From assembly GCA_020633675.1 (NCBI GenBank), contig JACKDE010000004.1:310001-374000 (forward strand): a stretch of 64,000 nt of DNA, given 5' to 3'. Shown here piece by piece: positions 1 through 9,350 of this stretch. The notes under the pieces were generated by a model. It did not search any database. It saw nothing but the letters and a program-made list of their open reading frames with translations, and was not told the DNA's origin. Both the position numbers and the translations under genes were made by a program. This DNA is from Deferribacteres bacterium. Lineage in GTDB: Bacteria; Zhuqueibacterota; Zhuqueibacteria; Zhuqueibacterales; Geothermadaptataceae. Numbering within the stretch: position 1 is the first letter of the stretch; the number at the start of each line of letters is the position of its first letter.

Positions 1-956
1 TTCAGCACAACAGCCAGGGCAGCCGCAAACGCACCGATCTGTCCGCCTTGCAGCGGCAGGCGATGATCCGCCATCGCGCCGGTGATGGTGAACGTGCTTT
101 CGACTGCATAGAGCCGGTTCATCGTGTCTTTTTCGGATTCGATGCGCCGTCCGTTGGCAAAGCCGCGGGCGTTGCGGATGCTGTCGCTTTCTTTCAAGAG
201 AAAATCACTGTCGAGCGATAGCACAACGTTTGCTTTTTCGTAATGAAAAACCGGTTGCAGCGCCTGACCGGTTGCGTTTTCAATGCCCTTCAGAATATTT
301 TCATCGCTTACCGCCTCGTACACCACCCACTTTGCTTGCGGGAAGGTGTTTTCAAATTCTTTTTTCAGACGTGCAAGGGTAGGTGATGAAAACTGCTGCG
401 ACAAGACCGCCATTCCCTGTCCCTGATTGGCGAGCAACTCAGGATACTGTTCGCGCCACCAGGCAACGAAATCGCTCCAGTTTTTCTGAACGCCATCTTG
501 CGAGAGCCATTTGGCACGGTCCGGATCGTACAAGTTTAAGATTTCAGCCTGCTGATGACTGCCGAGCGCGCCGCCGGATTGTGGATGCAGCTCGTTGCCT
601 TCCATTTTGGTCGGACGACCCTCATGGCTCTCAACCAGCAAGCCGATACTGCCGGTTCCGCCTGGCATCGAGGTTGCGTAGAATTTCGGAACGCCGGGGA
701 CAACATCTTCGGGGGCTTTTACATAAGGAACAATTTTCTGTACCGGCTTGCGGCAGCTTGTCAAGCCTGCAAAGGCCATTGAAGCGCCCATAATGGTGAG
801 AAAATTCCGACGGGTAATCGGATTGTTGAACTCGGTGATGCCCTCCGGAAACTCCCGATGCAGAAAATCCTTAAATTCCGGCGTCTCAGCCAGTTCATCG
901 AGGCTACGCCAGTAGGCCTTGCCTTTCAAATTGTTTGCTTTATTTAGAAGTGACAT
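1..956 (-). CDS. actB: Alternative Complex III subunit ActB, molybdopterin/Fe-S type (partial, N-terminal part)
   Basis: About 318 N-terminal residues are visible before the gene runs off the left edge. In the family, ActB is the large iron-sulfur subunit of the quinol-oxidising Alternative Complex III. The protein opens with a conserved block (AYWRSLDELAETPEFKDFL) typical of ActB, followed near residue 45 by a twin-arginine signal, ITRRNFLTIMGAS, ending in a Cys, which implies Tat export to the outer face of the membrane. The visible part then resembles the degenerate molybdopterin-oxidoreductase domain. The ATG at 956 overlaps the end of actA by 13 bp, which indicates translational coupling. 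The Fe-S ligands lie outside the window and cannot be checked. Confidence 0.88.
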   Translation of the reverse strand, partial: MSLLNKANNLKGKAYWRSLDELAETPEFKDFLHREFPEGITEFNNPITRRNFLTIMGASMAFAGLTSCRKPVQKIVPYVKAPEDVVPGVPKFYATSMPGGTGSIGLLVESHEGRPTKMEGNELHPQSGGALGSHQQAEILNLYDPDRAKWLSQDGVQKNWSDFVAWWREQYPELLANQGQGMAVLSQQFSSPTLARLKKEFENTFPQAKWVVYEAVSDENILKGIENATGQALQPVFHYEKANVVLSLDSDFLLKESDSIRNARGFANGRRIESEKDTMNRLYAVESTFTITGAMADHRLPLQGGQIGAFAAALAVVL

Positions 957-1591
957 GCTGAGCAATTCTCCGGTGGATTGATATTTTTTTCCTTTTTAAT
1001 ACGCGCAGCAAACTCAAGCTGGTTGTCGGGCGCTTGCCATCCCATAACCGTAATCTGATCGCTCGGCCGCAGGTGCATATCGGGATTGCGATGGCACTCC
1101 AGGCACCAGCTCATGCTGAGTGGCTGGCTCTGCATAACGACTTCCATCTCCGCAACGTTGCCGTGGCAGCTTTCGCAGCCGACTCCAGCCCGCAAATGCG
1201 GCGAATGCGGAAAATAGGCATATTCTGGCAGCATGTGCACCCGCACCCATTCGATGGGCTTGTCTGTTGCCCAGCTTTCACGTACTGGCAACAACTTCTC
1301 ACTCTCCGGCAAGACCAGTGTGTGGCAATTCATGCAAGTCTGCGTTGGCGGAACATTGGCTTCCTGCGAGGTCTCAACATAATTATGACAGTAGCGGCAA
1401 TCCATCCCCAGATCACCAGCGTGGACCTTGTGGCTGTACGCAACGGGCTGGATAGGCCGGTAGCCAACGTCGGTATATTTAGGGGAGCCATAATACCAAA
1501 AAAACCCTGTCACGCCGCTCAAAAGGAAAACCCCTCCGACGGCCAGAATCAGGGGCAAGGTATTTGTCCATTTAGGAAAAATTTGAGCCAA
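944..1591 (-). CDS. actA: Alternative Complex III pentaheme cytochrome ActA
   Basis: This is a membrane-anchored pentaheme c-type cytochrome. In Alternative Complex III it carries electrons from the quinol-oxidising subunits towards a terminal oxidase. Five CXXCH heme motifs are visible in order: CRYCH, CMNCH, CESCH, CLECH and CSACH, the last at the very C-terminus. A single membrane segment (LPLILAVGGVFLLSGVTGFF) lies near the N-terminus and anchors the periplasmic heme domain. I chose the TTG at 1591 because GGAAG lies 7 nt upstream and the product then begins (M)AQIFPKW, as family members do. A longer reading from a TTG at 1642 has no comparable ribosome binding site. It is the first gene of the act operon seen here, with actB following by overlap. 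Confidence 0.9.
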   Translation of the reverse strand: MAQIFPKWTNTLPLILAVGGVFLLSGVTGFFWYYGSPKYTDVGYRPIQPVAYSHKVHAGDLGMDCRYCHNYVETSQEANVPPTQTCMNCHTLVLPESEKLLPVRESWATDKPIEWVRVHMLPEYAYFPHSPHLRAGVGCESCHGNVAEMEVVMQSQPLSMSWCLECHRNPDMHLRPSDQITVMGWQAPDNQLEFAARIKKEKNINPPENCSACHF

Positions 1592-2418
1592 TTCGAAGCT
1601 TCCTTTTTGTTTTGTGAGTGAAAGCGCAAGCCTGCCCTGCAATAAAATGCATCTTAAACAAAAATTTTGGAAAGATAGAATTGAAAATGACCGAGGTGAG
1701 CCATTCAGATAACTTCAGCCACGAAAATGAGAAAATAGGCAGGTTCCAGGCGCTTCACGGCTGTGCATATACGCTCAATAAAGTCCGGCCAATATAACGT
1801 CCATGCATTGAAACCGCAAGCGAAATTTGACAAGCACCTGCGAAAAAAAATCAATGCAGAATTCAACTTTTTTAATGCAGCATTTGAATCGTTGCTTAGG
1901 ATGCAAAATTTTCTCCTAAAAAAGCAGACCTCAGTAAAAAACATTTTTGTAAAAAAACCAAATAAAAATATCCGACTTTCATATTTTTTTCTTTTTCACC
2001 CACCAAATACTGCCATTATCATTAGACATTTTTATTGGAATCCTTACGATCACATTGTAAATTGCTTGCTGTTGACAATCGGACCGAAAACAGGTATGCG
2101 GACAGACAACTCTCCTGCCTTTTGCACCAGCTCAGGTGGCACCTGGCTTTTTTTGCATTGAAATCAATGCGCAGGCAACCTATTTTTGTCCGGCGGCAAC
2201 AAACGACTTACCGGCGTTGCCAATGGCGCTATGCATCATTATTAGAAAGAACGTCATATGGGGACTGCACAAACGCTCGGAAAACGACATTCCAGCCCGC
2301 CCGATATCCGGATCATTGGGATCCGGCTTCATAAATCGGCTAGAAGCGCTGTATTGTCGTCGTATCAACGAATTGCCTGCTGTTCTCATTAATTTTATTT
2401 CTATGGAGAAAAAAAGCT
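1592..2418. other. Intergenic region between divergent actA and gcvP
   Basis: About 0.83 kb with no supportable gene. The half next to actA is AT-rich and presumably carries the act promoter. The half next to gcvP contains small dyads: CCGGATC/GATCCGG (2308-2314 and 2320-2326) and GGCAAC/GTTGCC (2195-2200 and 2216-2221). A GGAG at 2404-2407 is the gcvP ribosome binding site. I looked for a glycine riboswitch because of the downstream gene and did not find its conserved core on either strand. Frames open across the region are short and resemble nothing I know. Confidence 0.6.
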
Positions 2419-5289
2419 ATGGCTTTGGATTTTTCGGCTTTGGATTCATTTTCCCGGCGGCACATCGGGCCATCGGATGCGGAGGCACAGGAGATGCTCA
2501 TCGCTCTCGGAGCATCTTCCCTGACGGAATTTGTCAACAGCGTCGTGCCGGACACCATCAAATCAAACCGACCATTGGAGCTGGACGCGCCCCTATCAGA
2601 GAGTGAATTGATTGAAAAGCTCAAGTCGATCATGGCGCAAAATCGCGTCTTCCGCTCGTTTATCGGCATGGGCTACAGCGATACACTTACGCCACCAGTC
2701 ATCCTGCGCAATATTATGGAAAATCCCGGATGGTATACCCAATACACACCCTATCAGGCTGAAATTTCACAGGGACGATTGGAAGCGTTGATCAATTACC
2801 AAACCCTGATCAGCGAGCTGACCGGCTTCGAAATCGCGAACGCATCTTTGCTCGATGAAGGCACAGCCGCAGCCGAGGCGATGGCCATGTTTTATGCTGC
2901 ACAGAAACGCCCTGACAATCCGGTTTTCTTCGTCTCCGATCAGTGTCATCCGCAAACCATTGCGGTTTTGCAAACGCGCGCAGAACCGCTTGGCATCGAC
3001 TTACAAATCGGCGATTTTGCCGGTGTGGATTTCAGCGAAGGGATGTTTGGCGCATTGCTGCAATATCCCGCCAGCGATGGTGCGGTTTATGATTATTCGG
3101 ACTTCTGCAAGCAGGCCAGGGCCAATGGCATGCTGGTAGCGGTCGCCGCTGACTTGCTTAGCCTCACCTTGCTGACCCCCCCGGCAGAATTTGGCGCGGA
3201 TGCGGCCATCGGCAACAGCCAGCGCTTTGGCGTGCCGCTGGGTTATGGCGGCCCGCACGCAGCCTTTTTCGCCACCAGCGAGCAATACAAGCGCATTGTG
3301 CCCGGCCGCATCATCGGTGCGTCGGTGGATGCACGCGGTCAGCGCGCATTGCGGATGGCGCTGCAAACCCGAGAGCAACACATTCGGCGCGAAAAAGCCA
3401 CTTCGAACATCTGCACCGCCCAGGTTTTGCTGGCCATTATGGCCGGTATGTATGCCGTCTATCACGGCCCTGTCGGACTCAAAAAAATCGCCCAGCGCGT
3501 TCACCATTTGACTCGGATCATCGACCGCGCCGTGCGAAAAACCGGCCATACGGTTTTGCATGACGACTATTTCGATACGCTGCGCATCCGCCCTGCCGAT
3601 GGCAGTCATGCCACTATTTTGGAGGCGGCGCAGAAGCACCAAATCAATTTGCGCGAATTCGCCGATGGCACCCTCGGCGTTGCCCTCGACGAAACCACCC
3701 GGATCAAAGATGTCTCCGACCTGATCAAAATCTTTGCTGGCGGCAAAAACGATGCAACCAGTATTTCCGAGCTGACTGACGATCTGCCAGAACAGTACAG
3801 CGGTGCGATGCAACGCAAGTCGGCTTTTCTGCAGGAGCCGGTTTTTAACAACTACCACTCTGAAACAGCCATGCTGCGCTACATTCGTTCACTTGAAGAG
3901 CGCGATCTGTCGCTGAATTTCAGCATGATTCCGCTCGGCTCCTGTACCATGAAATTGAATGCCACCACCGAAATGTTGGCGCTGTCATGGCCAGAAGTCA
4001 ACAAAATTCATCCATTCGCGCCGCTGTCACAGGCAGAGGGCTACCAGCAGCTCTTTCACGAACTCGAAGTCTGGCTGGCTGAAATCACCGGTTTCGATGC
4101 CATTTCCTTGCAGCCAAATGCAGGTGCGCAAGGCGAATACGCCGGCCTGCTGGTGATTCGGGCTTACCATCAAAGCCGCAAGCAGGGGCACCGCAATGTT
4201 TGCCTGATTCCGTCATCTGCGCACGGCACCAATCCCGCCAGCGCGGTGATGGCCGGCATGCAGGTAGTGGTGGTCAAATGCGATACGCACGGCAACATTG
4301 ATGTGGCAGATTTGCAGCAAAAAGCCGAGCAACACAAAGACAATCTCGCAGCACTGATGGTGACCTATCCCTCCACCCATGGCGTTTTTGAAGAAAAGAT
4401 CAAAACCATCTGTGACATCATTCATCAACATGGCGGGCAGGTTTACATGGATGGCGCCAACCTGAATGCCCAGCTCGGCTATTGCCGGCCCGGCGAACTT
4501 GGAGCCGATGTCTGCCATCTCAATCTGCACAAAACCTTCAGCATCCCACACGGTGGCGGCGGCCCGGGTATGGGCCCGATCGGCGTGGCGCATCATTTAA
4601 CGCCATTCGTGCCGACCCACCCGGTCGTCGGTGTCGGTGGCGACAAAGGCATCAGTGCGGTTTCGGCTGCGCCGTGGGGCAGCGCCAGCATATTGACCAT
4701 CTCCTGGGCGTATATCGCCATGATGGGCGGCCACGGCCTGACCCAGGCCACCGGCACGGCGATTCTGAACGCCAACTACCTTGCCGAGCGTCTCAAATCC
4801 CATTATGACATTCTGTACACCGCAAAAAATGGCTATGTCGCGCACGAGTTCATCCTCGATTTCCGGCCGTTCAAAGCCAGCTGCGGCGTCGAAGTGACCG
4901 ATGTAGCCCGGCGGCTGATGGACTACGGCTTTCATGCCCCGACGGTCTCGTTTCCCGTTCCCGGCACCATGATGATCGAGCCGACGGAAAGCGAAAACAA
5001 AGAAGAACTCGATCGCTTCGTTGAGGCGTTGATTGCCATTCGGGCTGAAATTGCAGAGATTGAAGAGGGCAAAATGGAAAAGGGCAACAATACCATCAGC
5101 AATGCTCCTCACACCGCAGACATGGTGTGCGCGGACGTATGGGTATACCCATACTCGCGTGAGAAAGCGGCCTACCCCGCACCGTGGACGCGCCAGCGCA
5201 AATTCTGGCCGGCTGTCAGCAAAATCGATGCAGCGCACGGCGATCGCAATTTAATCTGCACCTGCGCGCCGATTGAGGAATATGCCTGA
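2419..5289 (+). CDS. gcvP: Glycine dehydrogenase (decarboxylating), P-protein of the glycine cleavage system
   Basis: The 956-residue product is a full-length, single-chain (alpha-beta fused) P-protein. It is the PLP enzyme that decarboxylates glycine and passes the aminomethyl group to lipoyl-GcvH. The N-terminus (FSRRHIGPSDAEAQEML) and the core are typical. The PLP-lysine motif LHKTFSIPHGGGGPGMGP places the Schiff-base lysine at about residue 705. An ATG with GGAG 11 nt upstream fixes the start. No gcvT, gcvH or gcvL is adjacent, so the gene stands alone, and it is closed by a strong terminator. Confidence 0.97.
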   Translation: MALDFSALDSFSRRHIGPSDAEAQEMLIALGASSLTEFVNSVVPDTIKSNRPLELDAPLSESELIEKLKSIMAQNRVFRSFIGMGYSDTLTPPVILRNIMENPGWYTQYTPYQAEISQGRLEALINYQTLISELTGFEIANASLLDEGTAAAEAMAMFYAAQKRPDNPVFFVSDQCHPQTIAVLQTRAEPLGIDLQIGDFAGVDFSEGMFGALLQYPASDGAVYDYSDFCKQARANGMLVAVAADLLSLTLLTPPAEFGADAAIGNSQRFGVPLGYGGPHAAFFATSEQYKRIVPGRIIGASVDARGQRALRMALQTREQHIRREKATSNICTAQVLLAIMAGMYAVYHGPVGLKKIAQRVHHLTRIIDRAVRKTGHTVLHDDYFDTLRIRPADGSHATILEAAQKHQINLREFADGTLGVALDETTRIKDVSDLIKIFAGGKNDATSISELTDDLPEQYSGAMQRKSAFLQEPVFNNYHSETAMLRYIRSLEERDLSLNFSMIPLGSCTMKLNATTEMLALSWPEVNKIHPFAPLSQAEGYQQLFHELEVWLAEITGFDAISLQPNAGAQGEYAGLLVIRAYHQSRKQGHRNVCLIPSSAHGTNPASAVMAGMQVVVVKCDTHGNIDVADLQQKAEQHKDNLAALMVTYPSTHGVFEEKIKTICDIIHQHGGQVYMDGANLNAQLGYCRPGELGADVCHLNLHKTFSIPHGGGGPGMGPIGVAHHLTPFVPTHPVVGVGGDKGISAVSAAPWGSASILTISWAYIAMMGGHGLTQATGTAILNANYLAERLKSHYDILYTAKNGYVAHEFILDFRPFKASCGVEVTDVARRLMDYGFHAPTVSFPVPGTMMIEPTESENKEELDRFVEALIAIRAEIAEIEEGKMEKGNNTISNAPHTADMVCADVWVYPYSREKAAYPAPWTRQRKFWPAVSKIDAAHGDRNLICTCAPIEEYA

Positions 5290-5310
5290 TCGCACCCCGG
5301 TTTCTTACCC

Positions 5311-5350
5311 AAAAAGGCTTTGCTGCAAATCGGCAAAGCCTTTTTCTTTT
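5311..5350. terminator. Bidirectional intrinsic terminator between gcvP and kmo
   Basis: A perfect 8-bp stem GGCTTTGC/GCAAAGCC (5316-5323 and 5333-5340) with a 9-nt loop. It is preceded by five A residues and followed by TTTTTCTTTTT. It can end gcvP transcription on the plus strand and the kynurenine operon, whose last gene is kmo, on the minus strand. Confidence 0.85.
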
Positions 5351-5497
5351 TCATTTAGATCGTGAATCGTGCAGGCCGCTTCTTGATTTTGGCAGAAATT
5401 TCGCAATTGACAGAATGAGACCAAAAGCTGTTTTCAAGCTAACAACCCGGTTGTTCCTGCTGATCCTGTCCTGCTTCAATCGAATTCTGGAAACAAA

Positions 5498-6859
5498 TCA
5501 GAATTTTTCCTGCTTAACCAGTGGCAATTCCTGTTCAATAATCCGTTTCGCCACCCCCCAATCCAGCCCTTCCACACCATCGATGTCGCGACACAAGCGT
5601 TCAAGGATAGCAGCTTGTTGCCGGCCGCGCGCCTGCGCCACGGCGTACGGAATACGGTGAAAACTCACCATCGAATATTTCGGGATGAAGCGATCGGGGA
5701 AACGCTTTTCGAGCGCCAATTCGACATCTTTTTTGAGTGCGAATCCCGCGTCTGCCACGCTGTCGCGCATTTCGATAAAATTCGCCAGAGCCAGATCGGC
5801 AATGGCATCGGCATTGACCTTGCGTTCCCTTTCATATTCGATAAAAATGCGCTCCCAATCGCCTTCGTGCTGTTCGATGCATTGATTCAAAACCGTGCAA
5901 TCTTCAAAAGCGCAATTCATGCCCTGCCCGAAAAACGGCACGATCGCATGCGCCGCGTCGCCGAGCAGGGCCGCGCGCCCGCCGACTCGCCAGGGCCAAC
6001 AGCGCACGGTCGCCAAAGCACCTGTGGGATTGGTGAAAAAGTCATCGATCAGCGTCGGCATGAGCGGCACGGCATCCGGAAAGTGTTGTTCGAAAAAGCG
6101 CCGGACAGCTTGCTCATTCTGCAGATTCTCAAAGCTGAGTTCGCCTTCGAATGGCAAAAACAGCGTGCAGGTAAAACTGCCGTCCGGATTGGGCAGGGCG
6201 ATCAGCATGTACTGGCCGCGCGGCCAAATGTGCAGCGCATGTTTCTCGATTTGAAAGCCGCCACCAGCATCAGGTGGGATTGTCAGCTCTTTGTAACCAT
6301 GATCGAGATAGTGCTGCGAAAAATTGAAACGCGGCACCGACAACATGGCTGTGCGGATTGCCGAAGCCGATCCGTCCGTGCCGATCACCACTGATGTTTC
6401 GATGGTTTTGGTCGCATTGCTGTCAGCGTTTTGAAATGTGGTCGTGCCGGTGCGGACATCATAATGGGTGCACTGCTCGTTAAAATGGATGCGGACACCG
6501 TGTTGCCGCTCCGCTGCACTCAGCAAGGCCATGTTCAGCCCGCCGCGCGAAATCGAATAAATCACTTCGCTGTCATCTTTTCCATACGGCAAAAAAGATA
6601 GCGTACCATCTACAGCATGAATCATCCGGCCGCGCATGGCGATGGCCTGCTGCATGATGTCATCGAGCACATCCACTTCCCGCAGCGCGTAAATCCCGCG
6701 TGCCGACAACGCCATGTTGATCGAGCGACCAGCGCTGATATCGACTGTGCGCATATCGGGACGGCGCTCATACAGATCGACTTCCAGCCCACGTTTCGCC
6801 AGGTAAATCGACAGCAGCGAGCCCGCCAGCCCACCGCCGACCAGGGTGATCTTCTTCAT
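5498..6859 (-). CDS. kmo: Kynurenine 3-monooxygenase
   Basis: This FAD-dependent hydroxylase converts L-kynurenine to 3-hydroxykynurenine using NADPH and O2. The 453 residues match the family length. An N-terminal dinucleotide-binding motif (VGGGLAGSLLSIYLAKRG) starts at about residue 7, the family signature RSINMALS follows, and GDAAHAIVPFFGQGMN is the second FAD motif near residue 300. It is the last gene of the minus-strand kynurenine operon, 120 bp after kynureninase, and is followed by a bidirectional terminator. The upstream gap contains a degenerate copy of a dispersed ATTCGTGGC-type repeat. Confidence 0.95.
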   Translation of the reverse strand: MKKITLVGGGLAGSLLSIYLAKRGLEVDLYERRPDMRTVDISAGRSINMALSARGIYALREVDVLDDIMQQAIAMRGRMIHAVDGTLSFLPYGKDDSEVIYSISRGGLNMALLSAAERQHGVRIHFNEQCTHYDVRTGTTTFQNADSNATKTIETSVVIGTDGSASAIRTAMLSVPRFNFSQHYLDHGYKELTIPPDAGGGFQIEKHALHIWPRGQYMLIALPNPDGSFTCTLFLPFEGELSFENLQNEQAVRRFFEQHFPDAVPLMPTLIDDFFTNPTGALATVRCWPWRVGGRAALLGDAAHAIVPFFGQGMNCAFEDCTVLNQCIEQHEGDWERIFIEYERERKVNADAIADLALANFIEMRDSVADAGFALKKDVELALEKRFPDRFIPKYSMVSFHRIPYAVAQARGRQQAAILERLCRDIDGVEGLDWGVAKRIIEQELPLVKQEKF

Positions 6860-6979
6860 AAAAATGGCACTCTGTTTTGAATTCGATTTGATTCTAAGAC
6901 TGTTTTTGTAAGACGTCTATCCACCAATACATAAAGACTCCCCAAAAAACGATTCGCGAAAATTCGCGCCATTCGTGGC

Positions 6980-8272
6980 TCAGCTTCGCCTGAAATTTCG
7001 CCCGAGACCGTGCATCTCTTCCTTCATAATCTCGACAAAACGATATACGTCTGTGAACGAATTGTACAGTGGCACCGGCGCGATACGAATCACATCCGGC
7101 TCGCGCCAGTCGCACACCACGCCGCGCGCGCTCAGCCTGTCAAAAACAGCTTTGCCATCGCGCGCCAGCCGCAGCGACAGTTGCGCACCGCGCGCTTCAG
7201 GCTGTTTCGGCGTGATGCTCTCGACCGCATCGCCGCCGATTTGCTCGATTAAAAATTCGAGATAGCCGGTCAACTTTTCACTTTTTGCGCACAAATTAGC
7301 CATGCCCGCTTCATCAAATATCGCCATCGAAGCACGCAGCGCTGCCAGCGGCAAAATCGCCGGATTGCTGAGCTGCCAGCCTTCCGCGCCGGCGATCGGC
7401 TGAAAGTCCGGGCCCATCTTGAAACGCGTGGCCTTGTCGTGTCCCCACCAGCCCGCAAATCTCGGCAAATCAACAGCATTGGCATGGCGTTCATGCACAA
7501 AACAGCCGGCCGTGCTGCCCGGCCCGGCATTGAGATATTTGTACGAACACCACACGGCAAAATCGACCTGCCAGTCGTGCAAATGCAGCATCACGTTGCC
7601 AGCCGCGTGCGCCAGGTCAAATCCAACGACACAGCCTTGTGCATGCGCCGCTGCGGTGATGCGCGCCATATCGAAAGCCTGACCGCTGTAGTAATTCACG
7701 CCGCCCAGCAACACCAGCGCAATTTCGTGCCCCTGTTGCGCCAGCACAGCCTCGATTTTTTCGGTCGAGATCCAGGCTTGACCATCATCAGGCTGCACTT
7801 CGATCAGCGCATCATCCGGATGATAGCCATGAAAATGAAGCTGGGATTTGACTGCATATTGATCGGAAGGGAAGGCGCTGGCTTCGATCAAAATTTTGTA
7901 GCGTTTTGCGGTCGGACGGTAAAACGATACCATCAGCAAGTGCAGGTTGACAGTCAGCGTGTTCATTACCACCACTTCCAGCGGCTTGGCGCCGACCAGC
8001 CGCGCCATCGGCTCGGCCAGCAATTCGTGGTAGCGCATCCAGGGATTTTTAGCGTGAAAATGTCCCTCGACACCGAAGGTTTGCCAATCCTGTAGTTCCT
8101 GTTCAATGCTTTCGCGCACGGATTTTGGCTGTAAGCCCAGCGAGTTGCCGCACAAATAGATGCACTTCTGACCTTTCTGATCCAACGGCATGTGAAATTG
8201 GTCCTGAAATGCCGCGAGCGGATCATCGGCATCCATGCGCTGCGCAAAAGACGCACTCGATTCAAATTGCAT
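6980..8272 (-). CDS. kynU: Kynureninase
   Basis: This PLP enzyme cleaves kynurenine or 3-hydroxykynurenine to (3-hydroxy)anthranilate plus alanine. The 430-residue product is of normal length. Visible landmarks are YLCGNSLGLQPKSV near the N-terminus and WCSYKYLNAGPGSTAG, whose Lys245 is the expected PLP lysine. I start at the ATG at 8272, which has AGGAA 5-6 nt upstream. A GTG seven codons earlier (8293) has no ribosome binding site. With kmo and 3-hydroxyanthranilate dioxygenase in the same operon, the physiological substrate is probably 3-hydroxykynurenine. Confidence 0.95.
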   Translation of the reverse strand: MQFESSASFAQRMDADDPLAAFQDQFHMPLDQKGQKCIYLCGNSLGLQPKSVRESIEQELQDWQTFGVEGHFHAKNPWMRYHELLAEPMARLVGAKPLEVVVMNTLTVNLHLLMVSFYRPTAKRYKILIEASAFPSDQYAVKSQLHFHGYHPDDALIEVQPDDGQAWISTEKIEAVLAQQGHEIALVLLGGVNYYSGQAFDMARITAAAHAQGCVVGFDLAHAAGNVMLHLHDWQVDFAVWCSYKYLNAGPGSTAGCFVHERHANAVDLPRFAGWWGHDKATRFKMGPDFQPIAGAEGWQLSNPAILPLAALRASMAIFDEAGMANLCAKSEKLTGYLEFLIEQIGGDAVESITPKQPEARGAQLSLRLARDGKAVFDRLSARGVVCDWREPDVIRIAPVPLYNSFTDVYRFVEIMKEEMHGLGRNFRRS

Positions 8273-8541
8273 TAGAATTCCTGTTTTTGTCACGAATACT
8301 CACGAATGTTGCGAATATATTTTATCCAATTTTTTTGCGTATCCGCGATTCACAGTAAACGCAAGGACGAGAGGAGTATCAAACTTTAAATTGACCTTGT
8401 CAGGATGAATTTTGACACTCCAAATCATGCCTTTCCTGCATTTTGTTTTGCACACAAATCTTCTTCGTGTCAATTCGTGTGATTCGCGGCCATTTTTTTT
8501 AATCGGCAAAAAATATCTTGCCAGCTGCCTGCAAGCCCTTT

Positions 8542-9348
8542 TCAGCGAGCGGAGGACAGCGCAAACAGCAACGGCCGGCTGGGCACTGCATCCGACATGA
8601 AGCCCGGGCATTGCAAATTCAGCAGATAAAGCCCATCGGCAATCTCGTCCGGTACATAAATCATTTCGGTCACGGTTTTGAGCGAGCAGGATGCGGGATC
8701 GACGCGGTTGCTGCCCTGCGGCACGTCCCAATACAAATGGTGTGCAGCCATCAGACCATCATCATTGCCGCGATCGAGCGAGGGCAAATCTACCAGCAGA
8801 TGCTGCACCGGGCTTGCTGCTATCAGCTTCATGGCATCGAGCGAAAAAAATGGCGCCGGCTTGCTATCGTAATCCTGAAATTTTTTCGCCGGCAAATTAG
8901 GCAGGGTGCGAATGACCAATGCCGGCGCAATTTGATTGTGCCAAGCCTGCCGCAGCGCTGCCGCTGTGATCACTTTGTCCTGTTGCTGCAGTGCTGGCCG
9001 GTACTGGTCGCTCGTCGACCCGGCAGACTCCGGCGTGATCGTGATCAACTGGGCGAGAAAAAAAGCCTTTTTAAGGGTGTCATGCAATGAAATGCGCGCT
9101 TCGGCGATATGCCCGATACACTCGGTGTGGGTGCCATTGCAATGGGGAATGAGCCGCAACTCATCGACATTGCAGCTTCCACCCTGCCGGGTATCGCCGA
9201 CAAATCCGCCAGCAGCGAGCGGATTTTGCCGTGCAGCGGGCGCGCCAAAAAAGCGCGGCTGTGCGCCGTCAAACTGCAACGGCATCGAAATATCGAGTGG
9301 ATTTTGCCATGCGACATCAAATCGCTGGCCGTCGAAATCGATGGTCAT
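8542..9348 (-). CDS. kynB: Cyclase-family protein, probable kynurenine formamidase
   Basis: This looks like a metal-dependent cyclase/arylformamidase (PF04199 type) that would hydrolyse N-formylkynurenine to kynurenine. The metal-site motif is HCNGTHTECIGH rather than the usual HxGTHxDxPxH, so the Asp is replaced by Glu and the Pro is absent. The protein is about 268 residues, longer than classic KynB (about 210). I place the start at the ATG at 9348, just after the ACMSD stop, but a GTG at 9354 or an ATG at 9387 are possible. A good AGGAGG precedes the region. The formamidase role rests mainly on its place between ACMSD and kynU. Confidence 0.7.
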   Translation of the reverse strand: MTIDFDGQRFDVAWQNPLDISMPLQFDGAQPRFFGAPAARQNPLAAGGFVGDTRQGGSCNVDELRLIPHCNGTHTECIGHIAEARISLHDTLKKAFFLAQLITITPESAGSTSDQYRPALQQQDKVITAAALRQAWHNQIAPALVIRTLPNLPAKKFQDYDSKPAPFFSLDAMKLIAASPVQHLLVDLPSLDRGNDDGLMAAHHLYWDVPQGSNRVDPASCSLKTVTEMIYVPDEIADGLYLLNLQCPGFMSDAVPSRPLLFALSSAR

Positions 9349-9350
9349 GT

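Noticed and set aside
2035..2418. Possible glycine riboswitch upstream of gcvP
   Set aside because: The conserved glycine-aptamer words (such as CTCTCAGGCAAAAGGAC and the CCGAAGG loop) are absent in the right order on both strands; only small unrelated dyads are present.
2136..2606. Open frame of 156 codons overlapping the gcvP start
   Set aside because: It runs into gcvP in another frame, has no family resemblance and no ribosome binding site.
8300..8731. 143-codon minus-strand frame between kynU and kynB
   Set aside because: It overlaps the 3' end of kynB in another frame and crosses dispersed repeats; no protein-like conservation is apparent.
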